Of a stretch of 64,000 nucleotides of DNA, positions 50,828 to 60,740 are shown piece after piece. The notes beneath the pieces were generated by a model that was not told where the DNA came from, made no database searches, and worked only from the letters and a program-made list of their open reading frames with translations. Positions within the stretch are counted from its first letter, which is position 1, and each line of letters begins with the position of its first letter. The stretch is from Candidatus Liberibacter africanus PTSAPSY. Its GTDB lineage: Bacteria > Pseudomonadota > Alphaproteobacteria > Rhizobiales > Rhizobiaceae. A program made the translations under genes and the position numbers. The DNA lies in contig NZ_CP004021.1 of the NCBI RefSeq assembly GCF_001021085.1, positions 308,501 through 372,500 of the forward strand, in the 5' to 3' direction.

Positions 50828-51622
50828 TTACGAGGAAAATGCACGCTCTACAACAAAAGTCCCGGGCCTACTATTAGATCCTTCTATGAATTCTTTTGTT
50901 ATCAATAAATCCTTCATATCAGCTATCATACTGGTAGATCCACAAATCATCACCCGATCAGTATCAGGATTCAATGGAGAAAGGCCCATATTACGATAAA
51001 ATTCCCCTGATAATATTTGAGTAGTAATACGACCCTTGTACAAATAATCTTCTTGAGTAACTGTTTTATAGTATTTAAGCTTCTGCCCAACAAACTCTCT
51101 TAACACATCATCTTGAGATATTCCATGTACTACATCGATCCCATATTGTAATTCAGAAACCTTCCGACATGTGTGCGTGACTATAACCTCATCAAACTTT
51201 TCATATGTTTCAGGATCACGAATAACACTCATAAAAGGAGCAATACCAGTTCCAGTAGAGAATAAATACAACCGTTTCCCAGGGACTAATGCATCTAAGA
51301 CCAAAGTCCCCGTTGATTTCTTATGCAATAAAATAATATCACCGGATTTAATATTTTGAAGATGAGTTGTCAAAGGCCCATCTTTGACCTTTATAGAGAA
51401 AAAGTCTAACTTATCATCCCAGGAAGGACTTGCGATAGAATACGCACGAGATATCCGTTTTCCATTAATCACAAGAGCTAGCATGACAAATTCACCAGAT
51501 CGAAAACGGAAACTCTTCGGACGTGTTATACAAAAAAAAAATAACTTATCTGTATAATGCTTTACCGATATAACATTTTGACAATACACATTCGCGAGTA
51601 GCTTAGAAGAAATATCACACAT
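50828..51622 (-). CDS. fpr: Ferredoxin/flavodoxin-NADP+ reductase
   Basis: This FAD enzyme transfers electrons between NADPH and ferredoxin or flavodoxin. The FAD motif RAYSIASPSWDDKLDF, the NADP-binding STGTGIAPFMS and GRITTQIL segments and the C-terminal VVERAFSS typical of bacterial subclass I Fpr are present. The length of 264 residues is normal. It is transcribed alone in the reverse direction. Confidence 0.92.
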   Translation of the reverse strand: MCDISSKLLANVYCQNVISVKHYTDKLFFFCITRPKSFRFRSGEFVMLALVINGKRISRAYSIASPSWDDKLDFFSIKVKDGPLTTHLQNIKSGDIILLHKKSTGTLVLDALVPGKRLYLFSTGTGIAPFMSVIRDPETYEKFDEVIVTHTCRKVSELQYGIDVVHGISQDDVLREFVGQKLKYYKTVTQEDYLYKGRITTQILSGEFYRNMGLSPLNPDTDRVMICGSTSMIADMKDLLITKEFIEGSNSRPGTFVVERAFSS

Positions 51623-51848
51623 TTTTTAAATATCCAATTTCTATACCTTGAATCCTGATTAAAACATATCAAGTATTTAGAGAACCAGAAGAGCGAATAT
51701 AATTTTCCGATTATTCTATTCCCAGCCAAAATACACAAATAATACGATCAAGCAAATACTTGCTTTAATATTTTAGTTCAAAAATACATAAATCATACCT
51801 TGAAATATTCGATATCTATCCCTCATTATAACAATTGGATAAATACTA

Positions 51849-52748
51849 CTATTTTAATGCAGATAAAAGAAATTTTAAATCTTTCGCTATGTCAGAACGA
51901 ATATCTTTTCTAGCAAGGGCAAAAGCAAGATTTGCTAGAATCAATCCTTTTTTAGAACCGCAATCATATGTATTCCCTTTGAAATGATATGCTAAAAAAC
52001 TCTTTTTTTCTAATAACTTACACATATAATTTACAAGCTGAATTTCACCTTCACATTCATCTTCCCGCCAACTATCCAAAACATTAAAAATATCAGAATT
52101 TAAAATATAACGACCATTAATAAAAAAATTTGCAAAAAATACACTAGGATCTGGCTTTTCAACCATATCAGATATATGAAAAACCTGATGATCAATTGAT
52201 TTATCTACTTGAATCATCCCGTATTTATAAGATAATTGAGGATCGCATTCAGTAACGGATATAATGTTTGTACCTTCTTTTTCATATAACTTCATCATTC
52301 TAGCCATACAATTCTCCCCTTCCACAGGAGACATAATCACATCAGGAAGTAGCAAGGCAAAGGGATTGTCGCCTACAATGTGTCGTGCACACCATACTGC
52401 ATGCCCCAAACCTCTTCTCTCATGTTGCCAAGCAAACACAGCATCACTAATTGAAGGAACAGATTCTTGAAGTAAAGTTAATTCAGTTTTTTTATTACGT
52501 TTTTTAAGAGATTGTTCTAGCTCAAAATGATAATCAAAATAATCTTTGATCAAACCTTTCCCGGGTCCTATAACAAAAATAAAATGCGTCAATCCAGCTT
52601 CTAACGCTTCTTCTACCACATATTGAATAACAGGCCTATCAACTACGGATAACATTTCTTTAGGAACTACTTTAGATATAGGAAGAAAACGTGTCCCTAA
52701 ACCAGCTGCAGGGAAAACTGCCTTCCGCAGTTTTTTAAATGAACGCAT
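51849..52748 (-). CDS. galU: UTP-glucose-1-phosphate uridylyltransferase
   Basis: GalU makes UDP-glucose for surface polysaccharides. The nucleotide-binding AVFPAAGLGTRFLPISKVVPKEML motif (GLGTRF, KVVPKEM) and LLPDVIM site are intact. The ATG at 52748 is chosen: it has GGGA upstream and gives 299 residues, the normal length. An ATG at 52790 and a TTG at 52808 would add unrelated residues. Confidence 0.93.
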   Translation of the reverse strand: MRSFKKLRKAVFPAAGLGTRFLPISKVVPKEMLSVVDRPVIQYVVEEALEAGLTHFIFVIGPGKGLIKDYFDYHFELEQSLKKRNKKTELTLLQESVPSISDAVFAWQHERRGLGHAVWCARHIVGDNPFALLLPDVIMSPVEGENCMARMMKLYEKEGTNIISVTECDPQLSYKYGMIQVDKSIDHQVFHISDMVEKPDPSVFFANFFINGRYILNSDIFNVLDSWREDECEGEIQLVNYMCKLLEKKSFLAYHFKGNTYDCGSKKGLILANLAFALARKDIRSDIAKDLKFLLSALK

Positions 52749-52808
52749 TCTATCATTCCCATTTTTAAAAATATACTTTGCAACATACATCCCTATGTTG
52801 CTCAGCAA

Positions 52809-53207
52809 CTATTTACAGCCAATATATGTCAAGTCCTATACTAAAATCTATTATCTTGAACACTTTTATCAGAAAAATACGATAGTAGTAGCAATTTTAA
52901 TCACATTACATAGATAACTTGCAACACTACCTGGAGCGAAGCAGACCTTGGTAGTTCACTAATTGAGGGAAGGATAAGTCGATGATTGAATTTCAATAGC
53001 TCCGATCATATATCAAAATAACATGAAAAATAAAAAATTTTTTCTTCTTAAACCACCTTATTTGTTGACGAGACACACATATACATTGATCTTGACCTTT
53101 TTTTTTAAATAATATTTAAAATTATTCGTAGTGAATGTGGGGGGGACAAATCCTCCGTTACCAGCATATAGATTCAGAAAAATATTTTTCCTTGGGAAAT
53201 AATCGAA
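52809..53207 (+). other. 399-bp intergenic region between galU and dsbB with a GC-richer block
   Basis: No protein gene is seen apart from a frame overlapping dsbB. The part from about 52927 to 53003 is less AT-rich than its surroundings and can fold; it is listed separately. Confidence 0.45.
52927..53003. ncRNA. Candidate structured RNA or leader (unassigned)
   Basis: A hairpin forms from CTACC (52927-52931) and GGTAG (52950-52954), with inner GG/CC and GC/GC pairs around a GAA loop. GGAGC (52933-52937) can alternatively pair with GCTCC (52999-53003). No tRNA T-arm or known RNA family motif is recognised. It may be no more than a fold in a leader of dsbB or galU. Confidence 0.25.
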
Positions 53208-53741
53208 ATGATCAAATCATTGTTATCTACATCCAACAATGTCCCACTCATAAGAATCATATTAATAAGCATCACAGGAATAATTATTTGTTTTTTAACA
53301 ATTCAATACATTGGAGGATACCCTCCTTGTCATCTTTGTATGCAAGAACAAAGGATTTATTACTGCGGATTTATCATTGCTATAACGATAAATCTATCTT
53401 GTCAAAATCGTCGATATCATAACATAAATTTTTATCTTATGTTAATGCTTAGCTTGCTGATGATCCTCAATATAATTATTAGCGTGATACACATAGGAAT
53501 TGAGTGGGGAATATGGAAAAACAGTGCAATTTGCACAGATAAATCTAAAATTGAATCAATAACCAGCACGAAAGATCTTCTTACACAAATAGGGAAAGAT
53601 CTTATCCACTCCTGCAACAAATCAAAACTATATATTCTAAATCTTTCCCTAGTATGGTGGAATCTCATTTTAAGCTTTTCTCTGCTTTATATGACCAGTA
53701 TAGCCACCTACAATTTATTCAAAAAAACAAATGAACATTAA
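53208..53741 (+). CDS. dsbB: Disulfide bond formation protein B
   Basis: DsbB reoxidises DsbA using quinones. Four hydrophobic helices are visible. The first periplasmic loop has the CxxC pair Cys41/Cys44 (PPCHLC), and the second has Cys109 and Cys136, matching the four essential cysteines of E. coli. The 177 residues are normal. It ends directly against the stop codon of the convergent yihY gene with no gap. Confidence 0.9.
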   Translation: MIKSLLSTSNNVPLIRIILISITGIIICFLTIQYIGGYPPCHLCMQEQRIYYCGFIIAITINLSCQNRRYHNINFYLMLMLSLLMILNIIISVIHIGIEWGIWKNSAICTDKSKIESITSTKDLLTQIGKDLIHSCNKSKLYILNLSLVWWNLILSFSLLYMTSIATYNLFKKTNEH

Positions 53742-54587
53742 TTACTTCTTTTTTCTCCAATAATATATGATTGTAGATGCATTCAACTCAGCACCAAGAA
53801 TAAAAAAAACACCCAGCATATAAAGAAAAACCAAACAAGTCATAATAGAAGCGAGACCTGCATACATCGTAGAATACGTCGAAAAAGCAATAATATAGTG
53901 CGCAAACAACACCGCTCCTATTACCCAACTGATCCATGTAAAAATGACTCCAGGCAAAATACTCCTAATCTTGCCTTTTGATGAAGGCAAAAAAAGGTGA
54001 ACCAGAATAAGCCCTAAAAATAAAGCCATCATTGTAGCATATACCCGCCCATTCCAAATTATTAGCAAAACATTTCCTAAGGTAGGGAAAAACTTGTGTA
54101 CATATTCTAATGCCAATGGAATTGCTACAAAACAAAAACTAATTATAACCAATGTTACAGATGCAAGAACAACATATACAAGGCTTACCAAGCGAGTGAT
54201 GTACCAAGATCTCATTTCAACAACGCGATACGCTCGATTAAGCGAAATGCGCAATGCTTCAACACCATTAGAAGAAAAATATGCCGCAGCTAAAGCAGAA
54301 ATTGTAAACAATCCTTTTGCTGGAACCGCTAACACTTGCAAAATTTCGTTTGTAATAGGTTTTGCAATCACTTCAGGCCACGTACCAAAAACAACATCAA
54401 TAACTGTTGGCACGAACTGATGCGCCCCTAAAAAACCCGCTAAATTTGCACCGAAAACTATAAAGGGAAATACAGACAATAATGCCGATAAAGCAATATG
54501 ACTAGCCATAGCCCAGCCATCTTCTTCTATAAAATGCTCAACGGCATCATAAACAATATTAAAGACGATGCAAAAGAATTCTCTCAT
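53742..54587 (-). CDS. YihY/BrkB family inner-membrane protein
   Basis: This is a 281-residue polytopic membrane protein of the YihY/virulence factor BrkB family, once mistaken for ribonuclease BN. It has about six hydrophobic helices and the family motifs DGWAMASHIALSALLSVFPF near the start, SSNGVEALRISLNRAYRV in the centre, and the final FFILGAELNA. Its biochemical role is unknown. Confidence 0.88.
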   Translation of the reverse strand: MREFFCIVFNIVYDAVEHFIEEDGWAMASHIALSALLSVFPFIVFGANLAGFLGAHQFVPTVIDVVFGTWPEVIAKPITNEILQVLAVPAKGLFTISALAAAYFSSNGVEALRISLNRAYRVVEMRSWYITRLVSLVYVVLASVTLVIISFCFVAIPLALEYVHKFFPTLGNVLLIIWNGRVYATMMALFLGLILVHLFLPSSKGKIRSILPGVIFTWISWVIGAVLFAHYIIAFSTYSTMYAGLASIMTCLVFLYMLGVFFILGAELNASTIIYYWRKKK

Positions 54588-55201
54588 CTAAGAGCTCCAC
54601 CCATTAGCATGAAATTAAACGACTACAAACGCAACTGTTTTGCTATCAACCAATTGCAACAATCATTTGCTGAAAAATCACGAACTGTACTTCAATCTTT
54701 TCCAGATAAAATCTACATGTTTTAAAATTTAGTGATAAATTCAAGGTACATTGCAACTTGCCACCAATTCACAAAAAAAGAAAAAAGTGTTTAGAGATTC
54801 TCTCGCATCATATAACCCTTCTAAAAAAGCAATATCTCACCCTAAACCGCATAATAATATGCAATTAAAATACAGAAATAATTCAAGACACCATTCCATA
54901 ACATGGTTTTTAAAATAATACGCTTAAAATTAAAGAACAATTCTATAATTTCACTCACAAAGATCTTCTCTTCTATATCACTTTACGTTACTTTACTTAA
55001 ACATAAAATTTCACTACAATACAATGTAGAAGACGAATTTATTATCGTCTAGTTCACCGCTAATCACAACCAATGTTTATTCCTTAAAATACACATTTTT
55101 GTAGCAGATCAACAAGAAACGACATAGTTTGTATATGTTTATAATGTTAGCATATTATAAATAAAAAAATATTTGCCAATTAATTTCCATGGAACATATA
55201 T
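54588..55201 (+). other. 614-bp gene-free region before etfB
   Basis: No gene, RNA or distinctive repeat was recognised. A reading frame crossing its left end overlaps yihY and has no family features. The region should contain the promoters of divergent yihY and etfB. Confidence 0.5.
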
Positions 55202-55951
55202 ATGAAAATACTCGTGCCTATCAAAGGAGTTATAGATTACAATGCAAAGGTACGCATAACAACTAACGGCTCTGACATAGAACAAGAGCATATGAAAATT
55301 GTAATGAATCCTTTTGATGAAACTGCACTGGAAGAATCAGTAAGATTAAAAGAAAAAGGAATAGCAAACGAAGTGATAGTTGTTTGCATAGGATCTTATA
55401 AAGTTGAAAAAGTTCTCCGAAATGCTTTGGCTATGGGAGCAGATAAAGGTATCCTTGTTGAAAGCGATATAACCCTTGAGTCATTATCCGTTGCGAAAAT
55501 TCTCTGTGAAATAGCAAAACAGGAAAACCCCGCAATGGTCATTACTGGAAAACAAAGTACCGATAATGGATCAAGTCAAACAGGACAAATGTTAGCAGCA
55601 TTAATGAATTGGTCTCAAGCGACATTCGCTTCTAAAATAGAAGTTTCGCATAATCATGCAATAGTTACTCGTGAAATCGGTTCTGGTACTGTAACTGTAG
55701 AAATCCCTTTACCAGCAATTATCACAGTAGATCTCAATCTTAATGAACCTCGTTATATATCTTTATCAAATATCATAAAAGTCAGGCATAAAAAATTTGA
55801 AAAGAAAAAAATTTCTGATTTTACAATTGATTTGACACCCCGTCTAAAAGTGCTTAAATTTGAAGAGAAAAAAGCGGAAAGAAAAGGCCTAAGGCTGAAT
55901 TCTGCAGCAGAACTCATTGCAATACTGAAGAGTAAACATGGTTTATTGTGA
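55202..55951 (+). CDS. etfB: Electron transfer flavoprotein beta subunit
   Basis: EtfB with EtfA carries electrons from dehydrogenases to the quinone pool through ETF-ubiquinone oxidoreductase. The sequence shows the ETF beta pattern: MKILVPIKGVIDYNAKVR start, NPFDETALEESVRLKEKG, and the TGKQSTDNGSSQTGQMLA nucleotide-binding stretch. The 249-residue length is typical. It lies immediately upstream of etfA. Confidence 0.95.
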   Translation: MKILVPIKGVIDYNAKVRITTNGSDIEQEHMKIVMNPFDETALEESVRLKEKGIANEVIVVCIGSYKVEKVLRNALAMGADKGILVESDITLESLSVAKILCEIAKQENPAMVITGKQSTDNGSSQTGQMLAALMNWSQATFASKIEVSHNHAIVTREIGSGTVTVEIPLPAIITVDLNLNEPRYISLSNIIKVRHKKFEKKKISDFTIDLTPRLKVLKFEEKKAERKGLRLNSAAELIAILKSKHGLL

Positions 55952-55952
55952 C

Positions 55953-56903
55953 ATGCCAGTACTTTTATTGGCAGATTATAATCAAGAAAATTTATCAGAA
56001 CAAACCATAAAGGCCGTGACCGCTGCCCAGAAGATTAGTAGTGATACCCATGTATTAGTAATAGGGCATAATATTGGTAAAGTTGCACAACAAGCATCAC
56101 GAATTAAAGGTGTTACTAAAGTTATTGTTGCACAAAATACTTTTTTTCAACATATACATACCAATCCTATCAGCGATTTTATTGTTTCCATAGCCAAAGA
56201 TTACAGAACAATCATGGCTTCCGCTAACGCAATTGGAAAAGATGTATTGCCACGTGTTGCCGCAATGTTAGATGTTATGCAAATATCTGAAGTGATTGAA
56301 ATCGTAACACCTAAAATATTCAAAAGACCATTACACGCAGGAAACATTATTCAAACTATTGAAACGACAGATGTTTATCAAGTTCTAACAATCCGCACAA
56401 CAGCATTTTCAGCGGCACCACAGGTAGAGAAGCCCGCTTGTATCCACAAAATTTCTGATGAAATTCTAGAAAAATACACTTCGAACACACGCTTTATCAA
56501 AGAAGAATCGCCCCTTGAATCAATGAATCTCTCGTCCGCAAAAATTGTCATATCAGGAGGGAAAGCCTTCGGATCCGCGGAAAATTTTCACAAAATACTA
56601 CTGCCATTAGCAAAAAAAATTGGAGCAGCTATAGGGGCTACTCGTGATGCAGTAGATGCAGGTTTCGCACCTAATGATTGGCAAGTTGGACAAACAGGAA
56701 TCACAGTATCTCCAGAAATTTATATTGCAGCAGGAATATCAGGTGCTATTCAACATATATCTGGAATGAAAGAATCTAAAGTAATTGTATCTATAAATAC
56801 GGATGAAAATGCTCCTATTTTCAAAGTCTCTGATTATTTTATTGTTGGAGATATTTTTAAAATTTTGCCAGAAATAGAAAAGATCTACGATTGTAAATCC
56901 TGA
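55953..56903 (+). CDS. etfA: Electron transfer flavoprotein alpha subunit
   Basis: EtfA holds the FAD of the heterodimer. The C-terminal FAD domain has VISGGKAFGSAENF, GATRDAVDAGFAPNDWQVGQTG and the GISGAIQHISGM motif. The family normally starts M-x-(I/V)LLLA, which matches the ATG at 55953, one base after the etfB stop. An ATG at 55938 inside etfB has a better ribosome site (GAAGAG) and would add five residues. Confidence 0.94.
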   Translation: MPVLLLADYNQENLSEQTIKAVTAAQKISSDTHVLVIGHNIGKVAQQASRIKGVTKVIVAQNTFFQHIHTNPISDFIVSIAKDYRTIMASANAIGKDVLPRVAAMLDVMQISEVIEIVTPKIFKRPLHAGNIIQTIETTDVYQVLTIRTTAFSAAPQVEKPACIHKISDEILEKYTSNTRFIKEESPLESMNLSSAKIVISGGKAFGSAENFHKILLPLAKKIGAAIGATRDAVDAGFAPNDWQVGQTGITVSPEIYIAAGISGAIQHISGMKESKVIVSINTDENAPIFKVSDYFIVGDIFKILPEIEKIYDCKS

Positions 56904-56941
56904 AAAATATATAAAAATTGTAATAGTTGATACGCGCCTAA

Positions 56942-58369
56942 ATGGAGATATTAATATTGAATAAAAAAACAAAATCCAATGTAATGTGGGGAGGTAGATT
57001 TTCCACCATCCCCAGTGAGATCATGGAAAAAATAAATGTTTCCATTGATTTCGACAAAAGACTCTTCGAGCAAGATATCAGAGGTTCTGAAGTGCATACC
57101 AGCATGTTAGCAAAACAGGGAATCATATCTTCAGAAGAATCTAAAAAAATCATAGATGGTCTAAAAATAATTCACTCTGAAATCGTAAATGGCTCGTTTG
57201 TATTCTCACGTGATCTTGAAGATATTCATATGAATATTGAGGCAAGATTAACCTCGTTAATTGGATCTATAGCAGGAAAGATCCATACTGCACGATCACG
57301 AAATGACCAAGTAGCTTTAGATTTAAGATTATGGATCAAAGAAAAGACACTAACAATCATCAATGATTTAACAAAACTTATAACCGTCCTTTTGAATAAA
57401 GCAGAAGAACATTATGACACCATTATGCCTGGATTTACTCATTTACAGATAGCACAACCAGTAACTTTTGGGCATCATTGTATGGCATACGTGGAAATGT
57501 TTGGGCGCGATGTTTCAAGATTTATTGACTCTGTCGAACGGCTTGATGAATGTCCTTTAGGAGTGGCAGCTTTAGCCGGCACTAGCTTCCCGATAGATCG
57601 TGATTTCACAGCCAAAGAACTTGGTTTTAGAGAACCAACCCGAAACTCTATTGATAGTGTATCAGATCGTGATTTTATATTAGAATGCCTTTCTCATTCT
57701 GCGATCTGTGCTATGCATATGTCACGGTTAGCTGAAGAAATAATCCTTTGGTCAACGCCACAATTTAATTTTATCAGATTGTCAGATGCTTTTTCCACCG
57801 GATCATCGATTATGCCACAAAAAAGAAACCCTGATGGAGCAGAATTAGTGCGTGCCAAAACGGGACGTATTAATGGAGCTTTATTATCTCTATTAACTGT
57901 CATGAAAGGATTACCCTTAGCTTATTCTAAGGATATGCAAGAAGATAAAGAACCTGTTTTTGATGCTTTAGAAACATTGCAAATTACAATTTTAGCTATA
58001 ACTGCAATGATTAACGACCTTACTGTACACAAGGATCGCTTATACGAATCTGCCTCTATAAGCAACTCTACCGCTACAGATCTTGCAGATTGGTTAGTAA
58101 GCCACGCTGGGTTGCCTTTTCGAGAGGCTCATTATATTACAGGATGCGCTGTATCATTAGCAGAAAAAAATCAATGCGAACTTGCACAAATACCCTTAGA
58201 AATGCTACAGAAAATTAGTCCTGTTATTACATCTGATGTTTATGATATTCTCACAGTTGAATCATCAATATCAGTCCGTAAAAGTTTCGGAGGGACTTCT
58301 CCTGAAGAGGTGATAAAACAGATTGCTTATTGGAAAAATAGAATCCAAAGTATATCCAAAAATATTTAA
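56942..58369 (+). CDS. argH: Argininosuccinate lyase
   Basis: ArgH splits argininosuccinate to arginine and fumarate. The MWGGRF start of the conserved region, [17 protein letters not shown], and the fumarase/lyase signature [13 protein letters not shown] are intact. The length of 475 residues is slightly extended at the N-terminus. A TTG at 56957 with a GGAG site upstream is an alternative start. It is followed by lptM and lysA, the rhizobial order. Confidence 0.94.
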   Translation: MEILILNKKTKSNVMWGGRFSTIPSEIMEKINVSIDFDKRLFEQDIRGSEVHTSMLAKQGIISSEESKKIIDGLKIIHSEIVNGSFVFSRDLEDIHMNIEARLTSLIGSIAGKIHTARSRNDQVALDLRLWIKEKTLTIINDLTKLITVLLNKAEEHYDTIMPGFTHLQIAQPVTFGHHCMAYVEMFGRDVSRFIDSVERLDECPLGVAALAGTSFPIDRDFTAKELGFREPTRNSIDSVSDRDFILECLSHSAICAMHMSRLAEEIILWSTPQFNFIRLSDAFSTGSSIMPQKRNPDGAELVRAKTGRINGALLSLLTVMKGLPLAYSKDMQEDKEPVFDALETLQITILAITAMINDLTVHKDRLYESASISNSTATDLADWLVSHAGLPFREAHYITGCAVSLAEKNQCELAQIPLEMLQKISPVITSDVYDILTVESSISVRKSFGGTSPEEVIKQIAYWKNRIQSISKNI

Positions 58370-58412
58370 ATATGCAATAAAATGTAGTATAAATTACCTA
58401 TGGATGGCTATA

Positions 58413-58550
58413 ATGTTCTCGAATTTACTAAAATATGGTGTTTTATTTACTTATATTACTTTGAGCGCCACGTATAATAGTTGTGGACGTAAAAGTGACC
58501 CTACACCCCCTGCAGACAAAAGATCTCCTGATAAGATTGTACAAAAATGA
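58413..58550 (+). CDS. lptM: LptM-like small lipoprotein
   Basis: This is a 45-residue protein between argH and lysA, the position of the small lipoprotein LptM (YifL) in relatives, where it helps LptD mature. The CGRKSDPTPP segment after the presumed lipidated cysteine matches the usual CGRKGPL-PP. The preceding lipobox is YNSC rather than L-A/S-G/A-C, so lipidation may be poor. The ATG at 58413 has GGATGG upstream. Its stop overlaps the lysA start (ATGA). Confidence 0.7.
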   Translation: MFSNLLKYGVLFTYITLSATYNSCGRKSDPTPPADKRSPDKIVQK

Positions 58551-59812
58551 ATTCTTTTACATACTATAAAGGATCATTGTATGCAGAAGATGTTTCAATT
58601 GAAACAATCGCTAATACCGTGCAAACACCTTTCTATTGTTATTCTACAGCTGTTATAGAAGAAAAATATCATACGTTTTCAAATGCTTTTGCTGACATGG
58701 ATACAATGATTTGTTACGCCTTGAAAGCGAATTCTAATCAAGCTGTCATCAAAACTCTCGCGCGCTTAGGAACTGGATTAGATATAGTATCTGAAGGTGA
58801 ATTATATCGTGCCTTAGATGTTGAGGTTCCAGCAGAAAAAATCGTTTTTTCAGGAGTTGGGAAAACAATTGATGAAATAGATTTAGCTCTTAATACAGGA
58901 ATATACTGCATCAACATTGAATCAGAAGATGAATTAATCACCGTAAATCAACGCGCTGTATCTTTAGGAAAGAAAGCGTCTATCGCTTTCCGTGTAAATC
59001 CAGATATAAATTCGAATACTCATCGGAAAATATCCACTGGGCAAAAAGAAGATAAATTCGGCATTCCTATTCATCAAATACATTCCCTGTATACTTATGC
59101 AAAAAATCTTCCAGGAATCAAAGTATCTGGAATCGATATGCATATAGGAAGCCAAATAAATCAAATTGAATCTTTTAGCGCAGCATTTAAATTATTACGT
59201 GATCTCACGCAACAACTACGATCTAGCGGACACAATATCAAACATATAGATGTTGGAGGCGGCTTGGGTATTGCTTATAATAATAATCATTGTCCCCTTT
59301 CCCCTTCTAAGTATGCAGCTCTTATATCTCAATATTTAGGAGATTTACAGTGTAAGATTATCTTAGAGCCTGGAAGATTTTTAGTTGCAGATTCGGGGAT
59401 ATTAGTCACTAAAGTAATTAGTATAAAAAAGAGTGCTGATAAAAATTTTATCATTTTAGATGTTGCCATGAATGATTTTATGCGCCCTACTCTATATGAT
59501 GCTTACCATGAGATTAAGTATATTGTGAATCCGGAAGAAAACCGCTTACAAATCCAAGCGGACATAGTAGGCCCAATATGTGAAACGGGTGATTTTATAG
59601 CTTTGGATCGTAAAATTGCCCTACCTAAGCCAGGAGATCTATTGTACATTGAAAAAACCGGCGCTTATGGAGCAGTTCAAGCGGGAACATATAACTCAAG
59701 ACTATTGATTCCTGAAATAATGGTCAAAGGTTCTCAATTTCACATCATACGCCCCCGTATGAATTTTCAGCAATTGATAGAACTCGATTCTATGCCGGAA
59801 TGGCTAAAGTAA
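58547..59812 (+). CDS. lysA: Diaminopimelate decarboxylase
   Basis: LysA makes lysine from meso-diaminopimelate. The PLP-binding lysine is in CYALKANSNQ, and the HIGSQI, DVGGGLGIAYN and EPGRFLVADSG motifs are present. The C-terminal CETGDF cysteine-containing active-site motif from the partner subunit is also visible. At 421 residues it is normal. It is translationally coupled to lptM. Confidence 0.95.
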   Translation: MNSFTYYKGSLYAEDVSIETIANTVQTPFYCYSTAVIEEKYHTFSNAFADMDTMICYALKANSNQAVIKTLARLGTGLDIVSEGELYRALDVEVPAEKIVFSGVGKTIDEIDLALNTGIYCINIESEDELITVNQRAVSLGKKASIAFRVNPDINSNTHRKISTGQKEDKFGIPIHQIHSLYTYAKNLPGIKVSGIDMHIGSQINQIESFSAAFKLLRDLTQQLRSSGHNIKHIDVGGGLGIAYNNNHCPLSPSKYAALISQYLGDLQCKIILEPGRFLVADSGILVTKVISIKKSADKNFIILDVAMNDFMRPTLYDAYHEIKYIVNPEENRLQIQADIVGPICETGDFIALDRKIALPKPGDLLYIEKTGAYGAVQAGTYNSRLLIPEIMVKGSQFHIIRPRMNFQQLIELDSMPEWLK

Positions 59813-59834
59813 TATACATAAGAATTGTTTCATA

Positions 59835-59870
59835 ATAAGAAATATCTTCTTTATAAGAAATATCTTCTTT
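59835..59870 (+). repeat. Perfect 18-bp tandem duplication between lysA and fliP
   Basis: ATAAGAAATATCTTCTTT occurs twice in direct succession in the convergent intergenic region. Each copy has partly self-complementary AAGA/TCTT segments. Confidence 0.85.
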
Positions 59871-59999
59871 CCTAAAATCTTCAAATAATCATAATAATTA
59901 ACTTTTTCTCTAATATTAAAATATGAGATTAATAGTACATTGCATGTATGAAAGTACTAAATAAATATGCAATTCAGTAAAACTAGGGTTATAGTCAAA

Positions 60000-60740
60000 T
60001 CAAACAAAAGATCTCACTAAATTCTCTACCAAAACACCCCATCCATCAATTAAAACAAAGAAAATAATTTTAAATGGCAACGATATAGATGTCGGAGGCA
60101 ACATCATCATTCCCATAGCCATAACAATGGTAGCTACGATCATATCAATAATCAAAAATGGCAAAATAATTAGAAAACCAATTTCAAAACTACGCCGAAG
60201 TTCTGATACCATAAAAGAAGGAATCAAAATTCTATATTCAATATGATCATTTTTCGTAATATCAGTATTTCTATTAGAACTATGAGCCATATTCATAAAA
60301 AGAGATAAATCTTTTTCTCTAGTGTTATTTTTCATAAACACCCAAAATGGTTCAGCAATACGCTTGATGGCTGTTGTTTCATTGATTTGATTGTTCATTA
60401 AAGGCTGTATACCCATTTCCATTGAACGATCTAAAGTTGGAGACATCACATAAAAAGTCATAAACAATGCAAGACTTATTACCACAAGATTAGGAGGCAC
60501 AGAACCCATTCCCATCCCTGTTCGTAATATAGAAAAAACAATAATAAACCTTGGAAAACAAGTAACCATAATAAGAAGAATCGGAGCTATTGACAAAATA
60601 GTAAAGAGTCCAAAAGTTCTGATAATCCAAGTAGAAACCGACAAATTAGAAGGGATATTCATAACATCATGTAAAGATGATTTTGCAAAAATTAATTCTG
60701 GTACAAATAAAAAAAATCCAAAAAACAAATATCTAATCAT
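60000..60740 (-). CDS. fliP: Flagellar export protein FliP
   Basis: FliP is a core subunit of the flagellar type III export gate. A signal peptide-like N-terminus is followed by the first export-gate helices (LFTILSIAPILLIMVTCFPRFIIVFSILRTGMG, seen at about residues 48-80, with the conserved FPR and LRTG) and the C-terminal IGFLIILPFLIIDMIVATIVMAMGMMMLPP region. The length of 246 residues is typical. Its start overlaps fliL by four bases. Confidence 0.95.
   Translation of the reverse strand: MIRYLFFGFFLFVPELIFAKSSLHDVMNIPSNLSVSTWIIRTFGLFTILSIAPILLIMVTCFPRFIIVFSILRTGMGMGSVPPNLVVISLALFMTFYVMSPTLDRSMEMGIQPLMNNQINETTAIKRIAEPFWVFMKNNTREKDLSLFMNMAHSSNRNTDITKNDHIEYRILIPSFMVSELRRSFEIGFLIILPFLIIDMIVATIVMAMGMMMLPPTSISLPFKIIFFVLIDGWGVLVENLVRSFV

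Noticed and set aside
52749..52808. N-terminal extension of galU
   Set aside because: The added residues are not found in GalU, and the ATG at 52748 has a ribosome site.
52931..53003. A 71-base tRNA-like block bounded by GGAGC and GCTCC
   Set aside because: No TTCRA T-loop, no anticodon stem and one acceptor mismatch; kept only as a low-confidence structured RNA.
53135..53422. 95-codon reading frame starting MWGGQILRYQ
   Set aside because: It overlaps dsbB in another frame and has no family features.
54498..54725. 75-codon frame crossing the start of yihY
   Set aside because: Most of it is antisense to yihY; no recognisable features or ribosome site.
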